From NCBI RefSeq assembly GCF_002067135.1, contig NZ_CP020105.1:5208001-5272000 (forward strand): 64,000 nt of DNA. Reading direction: 5' to 3'. Positions 26,361 to 35,933 of the stretch are shown here, in pieces; positions within the stretch are counted from its first letter, which is position 1, and each line of letters opens with the position of its first letter. This DNA comes from Spirosoma rigui (GTDB lineage: Bacteria; Bacteroidota; Bacteroidia; Cytophagales; Spirosomataceae). The translations under genes were made by a program, and so were the position numbers. A model generated the notes under the pieces. It saw only the letters and a program-made list of their open reading frames with translations, was not told the origin of the DNA and searched no databases.

Positions 26361-27122
26361 TTGTACAAAATCTATCCCAAAACTCTTTTTGCGGGTCAAA
26401 TAATAAAATACCTGCCAAGCTGTCAGTCAACTAACGACGAAGCGTCCGATATGATTGCCCGGGAGGACCCGGTTGAGGGCACAATTGTCGTAACTGACAA
26501 CCAGACCGCCGGGCGCGGGCAGCGGGGGAATGTCTGGCTGGCGCAGGCGGGTCAGAATTTGACTTTTTCGTTGATTCTGAAGCCCGTATTTCTGAGCGCT
26601 ACTGACCAGTTCTGGCTAAATATTGCCATTTCACTCGCCATTGCCGATACACTGCAACCGTTGCTGGGCGACGAACTGCGGGTAAAATGGCCCAACGATA
26701 TTTATGTGGGCGATCAGAAGTTAGGGGGTATCCTGATTGAGAATACGCTTCACGGCTACACAATTGCGTGGTCGGTGGTGGGCATGGGCATTAACGTCAA
26801 CCAGATCGACTTCAGCTATCCAACGGCAACATCGCTTCAGCAGCAGGCTCCCCTGCCCAACGGCTACGATCTGCCGGGACTGCTCAGTTCTTACTGTGAA
26901 TACATCGAACAGCGCTATCTGCAACTCCGGTCGGGGCAGCGCGACGTTATGAAAGCCGACTATTTGCGATTGCTTTACCGGTTTCAGGAAGCGCACCGGT
27001 TCGAGAGTGCCGGGCGCGTATTTACTGGAATTATTGAAGGTATTGATCCCGCCGGGCGTCTTGCCATTGCCGAAGGCGGGCAAATCCGGCATTTTGGCTT
27101 CAAAGAAGTAGCCTTTCTGTAG
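26361..27122 (+). CDS. birA: biotin-[acetyl-CoA-carboxylase] ligase
   Basis: 253 residues, a BPL without the N-terminal DNA-binding domain, so an enzyme only: biotin + ATP to biotinyl-AMP, then transfer to the biotin carrier protein. Visible motifs: STNDEA (23-28), GRGQRG (51-56, adenylate loop), KWPNDIYVGDQKLGGIL (about 111-127, catalytic Lys) and GMGINVNQ. Start codon is a TTG at 26361, reading L/M-YKIYPKTLF, which fits the Bacteroidota family N terminus; no in-frame ATG lies nearby. The preceding TATTTTG resembles a shortened -7 box. Confidence 0.93.
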   Translation: MYKIYPKTLFAGQIIKYLPSCQSTNDEASDMIAREDPVEGTIVVTDNQTAGRGQRGNVWLAQAGQNLTFSLILKPVFLSATDQFWLNIAISLAIADTLQPLLGDELRVKWPNDIYVGDQKLGGILIENTLHGYTIAWSVVGMGINVNQIDFSYPTATSLQQQAPLPNGYDLPGLLSSYCEYIEQRYLQLRSGQRDVMKADYLRLLYRFQEAHRFESAGRVFTGIIEGIDPAGRLAIAEGGQIRHFGFKEVAFL

Positions 27123-27130
27123 AGCAATAA

Positions 27131-27168
27131 CTTCCCTCCGACAAAAGAGCTTTTCTGCCGGAGGGAAG
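27131..27168. terminator. hairpin between convergent birA and pafA-like gene
   Basis: CTTCCCTCCG (27131-27140) and CGGAGGGAAG (27159-27168) are perfect complements; the loop itself contains an AAAAG-AG-CTTTT dyad. No T-tract after the main stem. Confidence 0.55.
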
Positions 27169-27176
27169 CAACCACT

Positions 27177-28832
27177 TTACTTGATAGCCTCGCCCACGGG
27201 ATCGCCAATGCACCCGCTTGGTTCGAGAATGCCCAGCAATGCCGTAACGGTTGGGGCTATATCATAAATATGCGTCCGCCGGAAAGTCTGGCCGGGCTTC
27301 ACCCCCCAGCCGTAGATGAGAAACGGGACGTGGGTATCATAGGCATAACTGGTGCCGTGGGTAGTGCCTTTGGCACGGCCCTCGAACCAGCCAGCCTGTT
27401 GCAGCACATAGATATCGCCACTACGGTTAGGGAAATACACATTCCGGAACAGATCGGCCTGGGCTTCGGGCAGGGCATCGGCATTCAGATTGTGCAGGTT
27501 CAGTACATTAACCACGCCCCGCTGTTTCAGCAACGCCCGTTTCACCACCTCGTAAGCATCTACCATAGGAATTTTCTTCTCGGCCAGCAGATCGTGGTTG
27601 AGGTATACCTCCTGATTGAAATAAGCCAGCACCCACTGCCCCGGCCCGTAGGCTTTTTCGAGCGACGCCTTCACCGCATCGTTTACCTCGCCGTAGCTCT
27701 TAACAGCCGCCGGGATGCGGTACTGCTGCGAAAAGCCCGGCGCATCGGCCGCGCCGTGGTCGGCCGACATAAACGCCAGCCATTGCCCCTTGCCAACTGT
27801 TGCGTCGAGCTGCGCAAACAGATCAGCTAGTTGCCGGTCAAGCCGGATGTAGTTGTCTTCGGTTTCGATAGCGTGCGTACCAAAAGTGTGGCCAATGTAA
27901 TCGGGCGACGAGAAGCTCACGCACAGCATATCCGTTACGCTGTTCTGGCCCAGCTTTTCTCCTTTCAGCGCGGCCAGGGCAAACTCCTTGGTGATCTGGT
28001 CGCCGTAGGGGCTGGTCCGCAACACTTCGTATTTGGGACCGCCCGCCTGCACCACAAACTCGTGCGGGAAAACGGGCTTCGTTTCACCAATCAGCGTTCC
28101 CTCATACGCTTCGTTGTCACTGGTGCTCTCGGTGTACTGATTCAGCGGTAAGGTAGGCTCCCACTTCTGGTTAATAAACTGCTCGGGCAGCTTACGGGCG
28201 TTGAATGCCTGGACCCAGGCCGGCAACTCTTTCCCGTAAAATGTACTGCTGATAAAATTGCCGTCTTTCGAGTCGAACCAGTACGCCCCATTGGCAGCAT
28301 GACCGGCGGGCAGAATTGCCCCCCTGTCCTTGAGCGCCACACCAACAACTTTAGCGCGCCCGTCGGTGGCGAGTTTCAGCTGATCGCCGATGGTTGTAAC
28401 GAGCATATTGCGGGGTGACATTTTGCCAGCCGTTCCCGTATTTCCCAGCGTCGTTACGGTGGTGTCTTCGGCACAGTAGACCATACGGCCCAGGTTGCGG
28501 TCGTAGAAATCGTTGCCAACGATACCGTTCAGCGCCGGTGCAGAGCCGGTATAGATGGCGGCATGGCCGGGGCCGGTGTAGGTGGCAGCGTAGTGATAAT
28601 GGTTATTACGGGCGTTAAAGCCGCCATCCATTAACCGGCGGAATCCGTCGGTCGTGAATTTATCGTAGTACCGGTAGAGGTAGTCGTAGCGCATCTGGTC
28701 TACCACGATGCCGACTACCAGTTTGGGCCGGTTGAGTGGCGTAGCAGGCTTTGGCACACGTGCCGGTTTAGGTTGGGCAACCGCTAGGAGTGTCGTCAGC
28801 AGGAAAAGAAAAGCAGAGTTAATCAGGCGCAT
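27177..28832 (-). CDS. PafA-type alkaline phosphatase
   Basis: 551 residues with a signal peptide (INSAFLFLLTTLLAVAQ), so periplasmic or surface. It belongs to the alkaline phosphatase superfamily branch of PafA. Candidate active-site residues at PafA-like spacing are Thr86 (TYTGPGH, nucleophile), Asn107 (IVGNDFYD), Lys168 and Arg170 (ALKDRGAILP). Metal ligands are in GIVVDQMRYD (Asp45), SFSSPDYIGHTFGTH and SADHGAAD. It releases phosphate from a broad range of monoesters. A TACCTTTG box lies 47 bp upstream; I saw no Pho-type repeat. It is convergent with birA. Confidence 0.9.
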   Translation of the reverse strand: MRLINSAFLFLLTTLLAVAQPKPARVPKPATPLNRPKLVVGIVVDQMRYDYLYRYYDKFTTDGFRRLMDGGFNARNNHYHYAATYTGPGHAAIYTGSAPALNGIVGNDFYDRNLGRMVYCAEDTTVTTLGNTGTAGKMSPRNMLVTTIGDQLKLATDGRAKVVGVALKDRGAILPAGHAANGAYWFDSKDGNFISSTFYGKELPAWVQAFNARKLPEQFINQKWEPTLPLNQYTESTSDNEAYEGTLIGETKPVFPHEFVVQAGGPKYEVLRTSPYGDQITKEFALAALKGEKLGQNSVTDMLCVSFSSPDYIGHTFGTHAIETEDNYIRLDRQLADLFAQLDATVGKGQWLAFMSADHGAADAPGFSQQYRIPAAVKSYGEVNDAVKASLEKAYGPGQWVLAYFNQEVYLNHDLLAEKKIPMVDAYEVVKRALLKQRGVVNVLNLHNLNADALPEAQADLFRNVYFPNRSGDIYVLQQAGWFEGRAKGTTHGTSYAYDTHVPFLIYGWGVKPGQTFRRTHIYDIAPTVTALLGILEPSGCIGDPVGEAIK

Positions 28833-28879
28833 AGAGCCGCTTTATTGATAAGTAAGTACGAACATAGGTAAGACAGGGG

Positions 28880-28887
28880 CAAAGGTA
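28880..28887 (-). promoter_or_regulatory. -7 box TACCTTTG for the PafA-like gene
   Basis: CAAAGGTA on the plus strand, an exact TAnnTTTG match 47 bp before the ATG at 28832. No clear -33 at standard distance. Confidence 0.5.
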
Positions 28888-29062
28888 TAAACAATTCGGC
28901 AAGCCGATACAGGCACTCTGTGAAGGCTTTGTAAAGCATGCCGTTACCTTTTCCCGGCTTTCCGATCCGTACGACGACTTTTTTTTAACATTGCCGTGTT
29001 GATTGAGTTGTCACCAGTGTCATTCCGCTGGTCGTTTGCGTTGTGATGTCCAACTACCGGTT

Positions 29063-29884
29063 ATGATTCATCTCAATACCCCGGCTTCGTTTCTGCTGAC
29101 GGCGCTGATTATATTTTCGGCCATTTTTGGTCGCTACGTTCTGTTCTCCTGGAGCTTCTGGTGGTTATTTAAGGTTTCCATGAAAGACCAGTTTGCGCAC
29201 CGGGCCGTACAGATGCGCCCCCGCAAACCCGGCCAGGACCGGCGGGAAATCGGCTGGTCACTGCTGACATCGCTGATTTTCACGGCTATAGCCATCGCCA
29301 TTCTACTGGCACATCAGGCCGGTTATACCCTGATTTATACTGATGTCAGCGAATACCCCCTACTGTGGTATCCGGCCAGTATTGCCATTGTGCTGTTCAT
29401 TCACGAAACGTATTACTATTGGCTTCACCGCTGGATGCACAAACCGGGCGTTTATAAACTCGTCCACCAAACTCACCACGACAGCATTACCACCTCGCCC
29501 TGGACATCGTTCTCGTTCCATCCTATCGAGAGTACCCTGCAGGCTATCGTCATCCCGGTGCTGACGTTTGTGATACCGCTTCATATCTCGGCCGTCGGCC
29601 TGATTTTGCTCATCATGACTGTATCGAGCGCAATTAATCACCTCAACACCGAGGTATACCCGCGCGATTTTAACCGCCACTGGCTGGGCCGCTGGCTCAT
29701 TGGCGCTACGCACCATAGCCTGCACCATACGCAGTTCCGGTTCAACTACGGTCTGTACTTTACGTTCTGGGATAAATGGATGAATACCGAAAGCCCCGAC
29801 TTTCACCGGCTGTTCGGGGAGAAAACGCGTAAACCAACCGACGTACCCGCCGATACGCTGCCGAAGGAACTATCTCACCACTGA
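29063..29884 (+). CDS. sterol desaturase / fatty acid hydroxylase family membrane protein
   Basis: 273 residues from the ATG at 29063 (MIHLNTPASFLLTAL). Several membrane helices, and the three His clusters of the di-iron hydroxylase family: HETYYYWLHRWMH, HQTHHDS and HHSLHHTQF. Relatives hydroxylate or desaturate fatty acids, carotenoids or sterol-like lipids; the substrate is not evident here. The frame is open from 29003 but the extra residues (Cys/His-rich, polar) do not fit. Its TGA (29882-29884) directly abuts the last base of the convergent polyprenyl synthase gene, leaving no room for a terminator. Confidence 0.88.
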   Translation: MIHLNTPASFLLTALIIFSAIFGRYVLFSWSFWWLFKVSMKDQFAHRAVQMRPRKPGQDRREIGWSLLTSLIFTAIAIAILLAHQAGYTLIYTDVSEYPLLWYPASIAIVLFIHETYYYWLHRWMHKPGVYKLVHQTHHDSITTSPWTSFSFHPIESTLQAIVIPVLTFVIPLHISAVGLILLIMTVSSAINHLNTEVYPRDFNRHWLGRWLIGATHHSLHHTQFRFNYGLYFTFWDKWMNTESPDFHRLFGEKTRKPTDVPADTLPKELSHH

Positions 29885-30859
29885 TTATTTACTCCGGTCA
29901 ATTGTGTATTGCACGAGCTGATGCAGTGACTGGCGGTAGGGTGAGTCGGGGAAAGAGTTGAGCAGGTCGCGGGCCTGCGCTACGTAGCCGTTCATGACGT
30001 TGGTAGCGTAGTCGATACCCCCTGAGTTTTTGACGAATGCAATGACCTCGGCTACTTTTTTAGGGTTTTCGCTCTCGTTCTTGACGATATTAATGATCCG
30101 GCGTTTTTCCAGAAATCCCGCCTTGTTAAGCGCGTAAATCAACGGCAAGGTCATTTTCTTTTCTTTGATGTCGATACCCAGCGGCTTCCCAATCTCGGCC
30201 GTCCCGTAGTCGAACAGGTCGTCTTTGATCTGGAAGGCTATCCCTACCTTTTCGCCGAATGCGTGCGCCTGCTCGACCACCTCGCTGGTGGCTCCCGCCG
30301 ACCGGGCTCCTACGGCGCAGCAGGATGCAATGAGCGACGCGGTTTTCTGGCGAATGATTTCGTAGTAAACATCTTCCGTAATATCCAGTCGGCGGGCTTT
30401 CTCGATCTGGAGCAGCTCTCCCTCGCTCAACTCCCGAACGGCGGTCGAGACAATCTTCAGCAGTTCAAAATCCCCATTGTCGACTGAGAGTAGTAATCCC
30501 CGCGACAGCAGGTAGTCGCCAACCAGCACCGCAACTTTATTTTTCCAAAGTGCATTGATCGAAAAAAAGCCGCGTCGGTAGTTCGAATCATCGACGACAT
30601 CGTCGTGAACGAGCGTAGCGGTATGGAGTAGTTCGATGAGGGAAGCCCCCCGGTAGGTCGATTCGTTGATGGTACCGCATACCCCGGCGGTCAAAAAGAC
30701 GAACATAGGCCTGAGCTGTTTTCCCTTCCGTTTCACGATATAATTCATGATCTGGTCGAGCAGCATGACGTCACTCTTCATCAAACCCCTGAATTTCTGC
30801 TCAAACAAATCCATTTCGGCAGCAATCGGGGCTTGTATATCGGCAACAGTCAGGGCCAT
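29885..30859 (-). CDS. polyprenyl diphosphate synthase (octaprenyl/heptaprenyl type)
   Basis: 324 residues from the ATG at 30859 (MALTVADIQAPIAAEM). Trans-prenyltransferase making the isoprenoid side chain of menaquinone from FPP/GGPP and IPP. Both Asp-rich motifs are present: HDDVVDD (FARM) and KDDLFDYGTAEIGKPLG (SARM), plus GKQLRPMFVFL at the N-terminal substrate site. The residues ahead of the first Asp motif are small, which fits a long-chain product. The frame runs 72 codons further upstream to 31075, but that extension is not family-like and would run into the start region of the divergent patatin gene. Confidence 0.92.
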   Translation of the reverse strand: MALTVADIQAPIAAEMDLFEQKFRGLMKSDVMLLDQIMNYIVKRKGKQLRPMFVFLTAGVCGTINESTYRGASLIELLHTATLVHDDVVDDSNYRRGFFSINALWKNKVAVLVGDYLLSRGLLLSVDNGDFELLKIVSTAVRELSEGELLQIEKARRLDITEDVYYEIIRQKTASLIASCCAVGARSAGATSEVVEQAHAFGEKVGIAFQIKDDLFDYGTAEIGKPLGIDIKEKKMTLPLIYALNKAGFLEKRRIINIVKNESENPKKVAEVIAFVKNSGGIDYATNVMNGYVAQARDLLNSFPDSPYRQSLHQLVQYTIDRSK

Positions 30860-31067
30860 TTTCGGGTAAGTCGTGGTAGGTAGCACGTTGTGAACAGCGT
30901 GTTGCAGATATCTGTTCACGATCCTCAGGCAAGTGATGCGATAAAGGACGGGCGCTAATTTTCGGCAAGTATAGCAAGGAAAGCCCAGACGCCGAAAAAG
31001 CCAGTCATAAAACCCATCCGGGTATACCGGTGGGCCGGGTTCATTCCGTTTTGTTTGGTACGCAAAA

Positions 31068-32102
31068 ATGGTCAATTTACTCCCCGATACTATTCCGTAT
31101 TCCTATATGGTCAACAACCCAACGCCCCCTGTTCCACACCTGGCCGATGTCAGCCCGGAGACGCAACCTCCTAAAAAAGCCCTCGTTCTTGGCGGTGGTT
31201 CATTGAAAGGCGCTTTTCAGGTTGGCGCGGTAATGGCTCTCTTTGAGGCAGGATTTGTGCCCGACCATCTGTACGGCATTTCGGTAGGGAGCCTGAACGC
31301 TACGTTCATTGCCAACGAAGCAGCCCGCCAGCAGGCCGCAACAGGACAGGTCGACTGGGTGAAAGTGGGGAAATTCCTGATTGAGTTCTGGATTCGGAAT
31401 ATTACCAAACCCGACGACGTAGCCGTTATTCGCTCCCGGTTTCGGCTGGGCTACAATACGCTCATCCGCCGGTTCGACGGCCTTCTCGACAACTCCCCTA
31501 TTCAAAACCTGATACGCGACAATATTGACCTCGACGCCCTCAAAACCGGTCCCGTCAAGCTGAAAGTTGGAGCGGTCGATATCATTGAGGGCGACATGCG
31601 GTATGCCGACGCTACTGACCCCCATTTCCTGGATTACGTGTACGCCAGCAGCTCGCTGCCATTCCTGATGCCCGCTATTCAGATTGGGGGCGACCATCGG
31701 CGGGCGTTTCTGGATGGTGGGCTGCGGGAAGTGGCTCCGCTACGGGTAGCTATCGAAGACGGTGCCAGCGATATTGCCTGCGTGGCCTGCCATGCCAAAC
31801 GGATCTACAACGAAAAATTCAACTACCGGAACCTGCTCAACCTGATGGACCGGGTTAAAGACATTACGGTAAACCAGCTCGTCAACAACGATATTGCCTG
31901 GGCCGAGCGCTTTGCCGAACGGGAGTATCTGCACGGCCGGCATCTTCAACTCACCATCATCCGCCCCGTCGAGCCGCTCTCGCTGAATCTAATGCGCTTC
32001 ACCTCCGAAGATATTAGCCGCGTGATCGTGCAGGGCTATCAGGCCGGCATCGACATCGTCGCGAAACGCCAAGCCGATGGAGAGTCGGCCGTATTGCCGT
32101 GA
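31068..32102 (+). CDS. patatin-like phospholipase
   Basis: 344 residues from the ATG at 31068; a second ATG at 31107 (MVNNPTPPVP) is equally possible, as the first 35 residues are low-complexity. Patatin motifs: oxyanion loop GGGSLKG, nucleophile elbow GISVGS, and the Asp dyad in DGGLREVAP. It is a Ser/Asp acyl hydrolase, probably acting on phospholipids; there is no signal peptide or barrel, so it is likely cytosolic or membrane-peripheral. It ends before a bidirectional terminator. Confidence 0.9.
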   Translation: MVNLLPDTIPYSYMVNNPTPPVPHLADVSPETQPPKKALVLGGGSLKGAFQVGAVMALFEAGFVPDHLYGISVGSLNATFIANEAARQQAATGQVDWVKVGKFLIEFWIRNITKPDDVAVIRSRFRLGYNTLIRRFDGLLDNSPIQNLIRDNIDLDALKTGPVKLKVGAVDIIEGDMRYADATDPHFLDYVYASSSLPFLMPAIQIGGDHRRAFLDGGLREVAPLRVAIEDGASDIACVACHAKRIYNEKFNYRNLLNLMDRVKDITVNQLVNNDIAWAERFAEREYLHGRHLQLTIIRPVEPLSLNLMRFTSEDISRVIVQGYQAGIDIVAKRQADGESAVLP

Positions 32103-32121
32103 GCCGCTATCTCATAGCACA

Positions 32122-32157
32122 AAAAAACGCCCTGACCAAAATGGCCAGGGCGTTTTT
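32122..32157. terminator. bidirectional intrinsic terminator
   Basis: A-run, then ACGCCCTGACC and TGGCCAGGGCGT with one internal mismatch around AAAA, then T5. It lies between the convergent patatin and TonB-receptor genes. Confidence 0.88.
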
Positions 32158-32175
32158 ATATGAGTCGTTTTCTTC

Positions 32176-35100
32176 TTAGTTGAAGATATAACGCAGACCA
32201 AGTTGTCCCTGCCAGCGGTTAGCAATCGACGATCCATTCTGGAAAGTTGATGTCCGAACGGTGCGGCTAGCCGCGTTCAGGTAAGGGAATTGAAAAACAG
32301 GACGGCCCGTTGCCGCAGTACCCGTGTTATCGTAACCCACAAACGTGATAGGCGTAGCAGTCAGCGTGGTTTGCGCATTACCGAAGCCGATCGAGTTTGG
32401 CAGGATCAGGTTACCCAGGTTGAACATATCAAACGATACCTGGATGGTGTGACGGTTGTTGCCCACACGTACAGCGAACTCCTGGATCACTTTCACGTCA
32501 AGGCGATTGACAAATGGTGTTTGTGCACCATTCCGATCTACGTACTGACCGCGACGATTTTTCAGGTATGGGTCCTGACTGATAAACTTGTCAAGGTCAG
32601 CATATTGCTGCTCGGCCGTGTAAACCGTTGCCGAAGCACCCGTGCCCACCGTGATGGGGCGCAGCAGGATATCGTTTGAATTGCGAGGCACGAAAATCAG
32701 GTCATTAGATGTCTGGTTGTCGCCGTTCAAATCGCCCGAGTACGCATACGAGTAGCGGCTACCCGACGAACCATTGTAGAACAGGGAGACCGTGGTGGCA
32801 ACTTTCTTGTTCAGGTAAGAAAATTTGTACGCGGCAACACCAACGATCCGGTGCGGGTTTAGGTAGCTCGAGTACGACAGCACGTTATCGTTCGGATCAC
32901 CAGACACGGAACGGTCACGCCAGATCGACTGAGCAATGGAGCCGCCATCGTTAACCGAACGGGAATCGGTGTAGGAGTACGCTGCTTTTACAAACAGACC
33001 ATTCGTAAACTGCTTCTGGATTTCAGCCGTCAGGTTGTATGAATAACCCAGGTTCGTATTACGCATAACAATAACGTCCGAGATATTCGGGTTAGCCGCT
33101 GTAATCTGCGCGGCCGGTGTCAGACCACCCTGCCCGGCCTGACCATAGATCCGGTTGTATGCCGTTGCCGGGAAACCAGCCGCATTGTTCGTGTAATAGA
33201 TGGGCCGGTTATCGCCACCTTCCGGATTGCGCAGTTGCTGCGTTGAAACAGGCAGGTTAACGTTCTGGTGATAAACAGCGTTGATGTCCTTCGTATAAAG
33301 CCCTTCCAGGGTCAGAATCCAGCCATCGCCCAGATTGCGGTCAATACCTAGGTTTGCGCGGAAAACCTGGGGAAACTTGAAGTTCTGATCCGTTACGGCA
33401 ATGTTGTATGACGTGTTAGCATTGGCGCTGGCAGGACGGTAGGCGTTGATATCGGGCGTAAAGTTACGCGCCGGAGTTGCCGTTGTCGAGCCTGGGTTCG
33501 TGATGTTCGACGAACCGAACAGCACACCATTGTTACTGGCCTGGTTCGAGATCCACACGTACGGTACGCGACCCGTGAAGATACCGGCACCACCTCGTAC
33601 CTGCGTTATCTTGTCATCATTCACATCCCAGTTAAAGCCAACACGGGGCGAGAAAAGCACGGATGCTTTCGGGAATTGCGACGTATTGATCCGTTCGCCG
33701 TTGCGGAAATTCGTCAGGTTCGCCAGGTTCGTATTCTCCTGAATCGTCGTCGGAATTGTCGGCACGTCAGCGCGTACACCAAGGGTAATTTTCAGATTCC
33801 GGCGAGCCTGGTATTCGTCCTGTGCATATAGACCGTACTGAGCCGCTTTGATATCAGCAAACGGGAACGATCCGTCTGGAAGCGCCGAGTACTGAATCTG
33901 GTAACGCAGCGGGTTAGCAATGGCGGTACCACCAGCAATTGGCGTTTGGGTGGCGTTGCTGATGAACGCGTCGACGCTGTTAAACTGATAAGCACCCGCG
34001 TAGTTTGGCGCAAAACCGTTCCGGAACTTGTAGAATTCGTTGTAGGTACCAACCGTAACAGTGTGCTTACCGGCAAACCACGAGAAGTTATCCGAGATCT
34101 GGAATACGTTCGTATTCAGCAGGTTGTTGTACGTAAATGGCTCGTAGCCAAACGACGTCAACTGAGGGCTGTTTGTTGCGCTCGATCCCGTACCGATGTC
34201 AACCATTGGAAACTGCTGTGGCAAGTAAGGCGTCTCCCGAACGTCGCGGAACTGTGAATAACCAACCTGAAAGGTGTTAGCAAACCGGTTGCCAAACGTA
34301 CTGTTCAACTCGGCCAGGTACGAATCCAGGTTGTTGTTGATACGGTAGAACGAGCTCTGAAATGGCAGCGCAATTGCATTGGGTCCTCGTCCCGAAGCCA
34401 ACGACCCCGAACCGGAAGGTGTTTGGTCGGCGTATGAACGCAGGTAGTTGTACTTGACGTTGAACTTATGGTTCTGCGAGATGTTCCAGTCAAATTTGAT
34501 CGTACCCTTGTCGCTGTTCGTCAGGACATTGTATCCTTCATACGGACCAACATCAAAGCCATACTGCTGTTGAACGAAGTTGCGAAGCCGATCAAGGTCA
34601 GCGGCCGAAGCAGCCGATACGTTATCGCCGGATAGGCCAGGACGCGAGGCCACGTAGTTACCCGGAACCGGATCAGTACGACGCTCACGCTCATAGTTAA
34701 CGAAGAAGAACAGTTTGTTTTTGATGATAGGACCACCCAGGCGAAAACCAGTATTATTCAGGTTGAAGTTAGCAATAGGCTGCTCCAGGCTGGCAATACG
34801 CTTTCCTACGAAATTCTGGTTACGCGAATAGTTGTACACCGAACCCTGAAATTGGTTCGATCCGCTACGCGTCACGGCGTTGATACCAGCACCGGTAAAC
34901 GAACCCTGCCGAACATCGAAAGGAGCAATAGCAACCTGAAGCTGATCAATGGCGTCCAGTGAAATAGGCTGTGCGTTGGCCTGGCCACCTACTGTTGGGT
35001 TCAGACCAAAGGCATTGTTAAACACAGCGCCGTCAACGGTGAAGTTGTTGAATCCGCTATTACGACCGGCAAAGCTAAGGCCATTGGCCCGGGCATCAAG

Positions 35101-35607
35101 GCGGGTGAAGTCGGAGAACGAACGGTTCAGGGTTGGCAGGTTAGTGATCTGTGCGTTTGAGATACCCGTGGCTGCCCCCGTGCGGTTACTGTTGATGACC
35201 GAACTGCGCGCCGACGAGACAACGACCTCCGTTAACTGCGTTCCCTCTTCGGACAGTTTCACGTTAGCGTTAGCCGCCGAACCCAGGTTAGCAAACAGGT
35301 TTTCTACTTTCTGCTCCTTGTAACCCACGAAGGTTACCGTAATTGTGTAAGGACCACCGATACGAACCGATGGAAAGCTGTACTGCCCCTGGTTGTTCGT
35401 TGTCGTTCCATACTGCGTTCCTGATGGAGTGTGCACAGCTACCACGGTTGCCCCCGGTAAGCCTTCATTTTTCTCGTCGGTAACAACCCCCGCAATCGTG
35501 GAAGTCGTTACGCCTTGCGCCATTGCCCCGCCCCCGAGGAGCACGACCAATAGCAAACTGCTTAGCAGCACCAGCGCTGCCCTTACTTGCAGTAATTTTT
35601 TAGACAT
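32176..35607 (-). CDS. TonB-dependent receptor, Oar-like, with carboxypeptidase-regulatory domain
   Basis: 1143 residues from the ATG at 35607; the frame reaches a TTG at 35637. After the signal peptide (RAALVLLSSLLLVVLLGGGAMAQ) comes a CarboxypepD_reg beta-sandwich (IAGVVTDEKNEGLPGATV ... VGYKEQK, about residues 36-110), a plug domain (about 120-250, FTVDGAVFNNAFGL), then a long 22-strand-type barrel ending in LGQLGLRYIFN-like aromatic strand. The plug style and the GSNQFQGSVYNYSRN segment match Oar-type receptors. It would import a large ligand or act in surface signalling; no SusD gene follows, so a glycan-uptake SusCD pair is unlikely. Confidence 0.92.
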   Translation of the reverse strand: MSKKLLQVRAALVLLSSLLLVVLLGGGAMAQGVTTSTIAGVVTDEKNEGLPGATVVAVHTPSGTQYGTTTNNQGQYSFPSVRIGGPYTITVTFVGYKEQKVENLFANLGSAANANVKLSEEGTQLTEVVVSSARSSVINSNRTGAATGISNAQITNLPTLNRSFSDFTRLDARANGLSFAGRNSGFNNFTVDGAVFNNAFGLNPTVGGQANAQPISLDAIDQLQVAIAPFDVRQGSFTGAGINAVTRSGSNQFQGSVYNYSRNQNFVGKRIASLEQPIANFNLNNTGFRLGGPIIKNKLFFFVNYERERRTDPVPGNYVASRPGLSGDNVSAASAADLDRLRNFVQQQYGFDVGPYEGYNVLTNSDKGTIKFDWNISQNHKFNVKYNYLRSYADQTPSGSGSLASGRGPNAIALPFQSSFYRINNNLDSYLAELNSTFGNRFANTFQVGYSQFRDVRETPYLPQQFPMVDIGTGSSATNSPQLTSFGYEPFTYNNLLNTNVFQISDNFSWFAGKHTVTVGTYNEFYKFRNGFAPNYAGAYQFNSVDAFISNATQTPIAGGTAIANPLRYQIQYSALPDGSFPFADIKAAQYGLYAQDEYQARRNLKITLGVRADVPTIPTTIQENTNLANLTNFRNGERINTSQFPKASVLFSPRVGFNWDVNDDKITQVRGGAGIFTGRVPYVWISNQASNNGVLFGSSNITNPGSTTATPARNFTPDINAYRPASANANTSYNIAVTDQNFKFPQVFRANLGIDRNLGDGWILTLEGLYTKDINAVYHQNVNLPVSTQQLRNPEGGDNRPIYYTNNAAGFPATAYNRIYGQAGQGGLTPAAQITAANPNISDVIVMRNTNLGYSYNLTAEIQKQFTNGLFVKAAYSYTDSRSVNDGGSIAQSIWRDRSVSGDPNDNVLSYSSYLNPHRIVGVAAYKFSYLNKKVATTVSLFYNGSSGSRYSYAYSGDLNGDNQTSNDLIFVPRNSNDILLRPITVGTGASATVYTAEQQYADLDKFISQDPYLKNRRGQYVDRNGAQTPFVNRLDVKVIQEFAVRVGNNRHTIQVSFDMFNLGNLILPNSIGFGNAQTTLTATPITFVGYDNTGTAATGRPVFQFPYLNAASRTVRTSTFQNGSSIANRWQGQLGLRYIFN

Positions 35608-35672
35608 AGAAGTGTTTGATTTGGTTTTCTGTTTCAAGACCTTACTTACGGTTAGGCTATTATTTTAAGGCG

Positions 35673-35702
35673 CAAAGATGGTATATTTTTTTCCGGTGAC
35701 AA
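35673..35702 (-). promoter_or_regulatory. promoter TTG-N19-CATCTTTG for the TonB receptor
   Basis: On the minus strand: -33 TTG (35702-35700), a 19-nt spacer, then CATCTTTG (35680-35673), one mismatch to TAnnTTTG. It lies 65 bp before the ATG at 35607. Confidence 0.5.
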
Positions 35703-35918
35703 TACCCCCCATCTTCAAAAAGTACTATGCACAAGTGAGTTACCGTTCATAATCATGGAATAGATCAAAACAACACTATTTCTGTTCTATTCCCCTAAAT
35801 TATTTTTTTGTTAAGTCCATTATCCCACTTGCTTGAGTGGAGATTGACAATCGAACCATTCGTCAGGACCCTGCGTAATTCTACCAGCGTTCTACGCGAA
35901 CCAACGGCAGTTGTGCCT
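35703..35918. other. intergenic region upstream of selD, nothing else identified
   Basis: A/T-rich part of the 326-bp divergent gap between the TonB receptor and selD. I see no open frame, repeat or RNA-like structure beyond the two promoters listed at its edges. Confidence 0.5.
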
Positions 35919-35926
35919 TAGTTTTG
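35919..35926 (+). promoter_or_regulatory. -7 box TAGTTTTG for selD
   Basis: Exact TAnnTTTG match only 7 bp before the selD ATG at 35934, which would make the leader extremely short. No good -33 element was seen, so the call is tentative. Confidence 0.35.
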
Positions 35927-35933
35927 TCTTGCT

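Noticed and set aside
30860..31075. 72-codon upstream extension of the polyprenyl synthase
   Set aside because: It is not family-like, is Cys/Arg-rich, and would overlap the start of the divergent patatin gene.
32176..35607. SusC of a glycan-uptake (SusCD) locus
   Set aside because: No SusD-like gene or glycoside hydrolase follows, and the sequence is of the Oar type rather than SusC.
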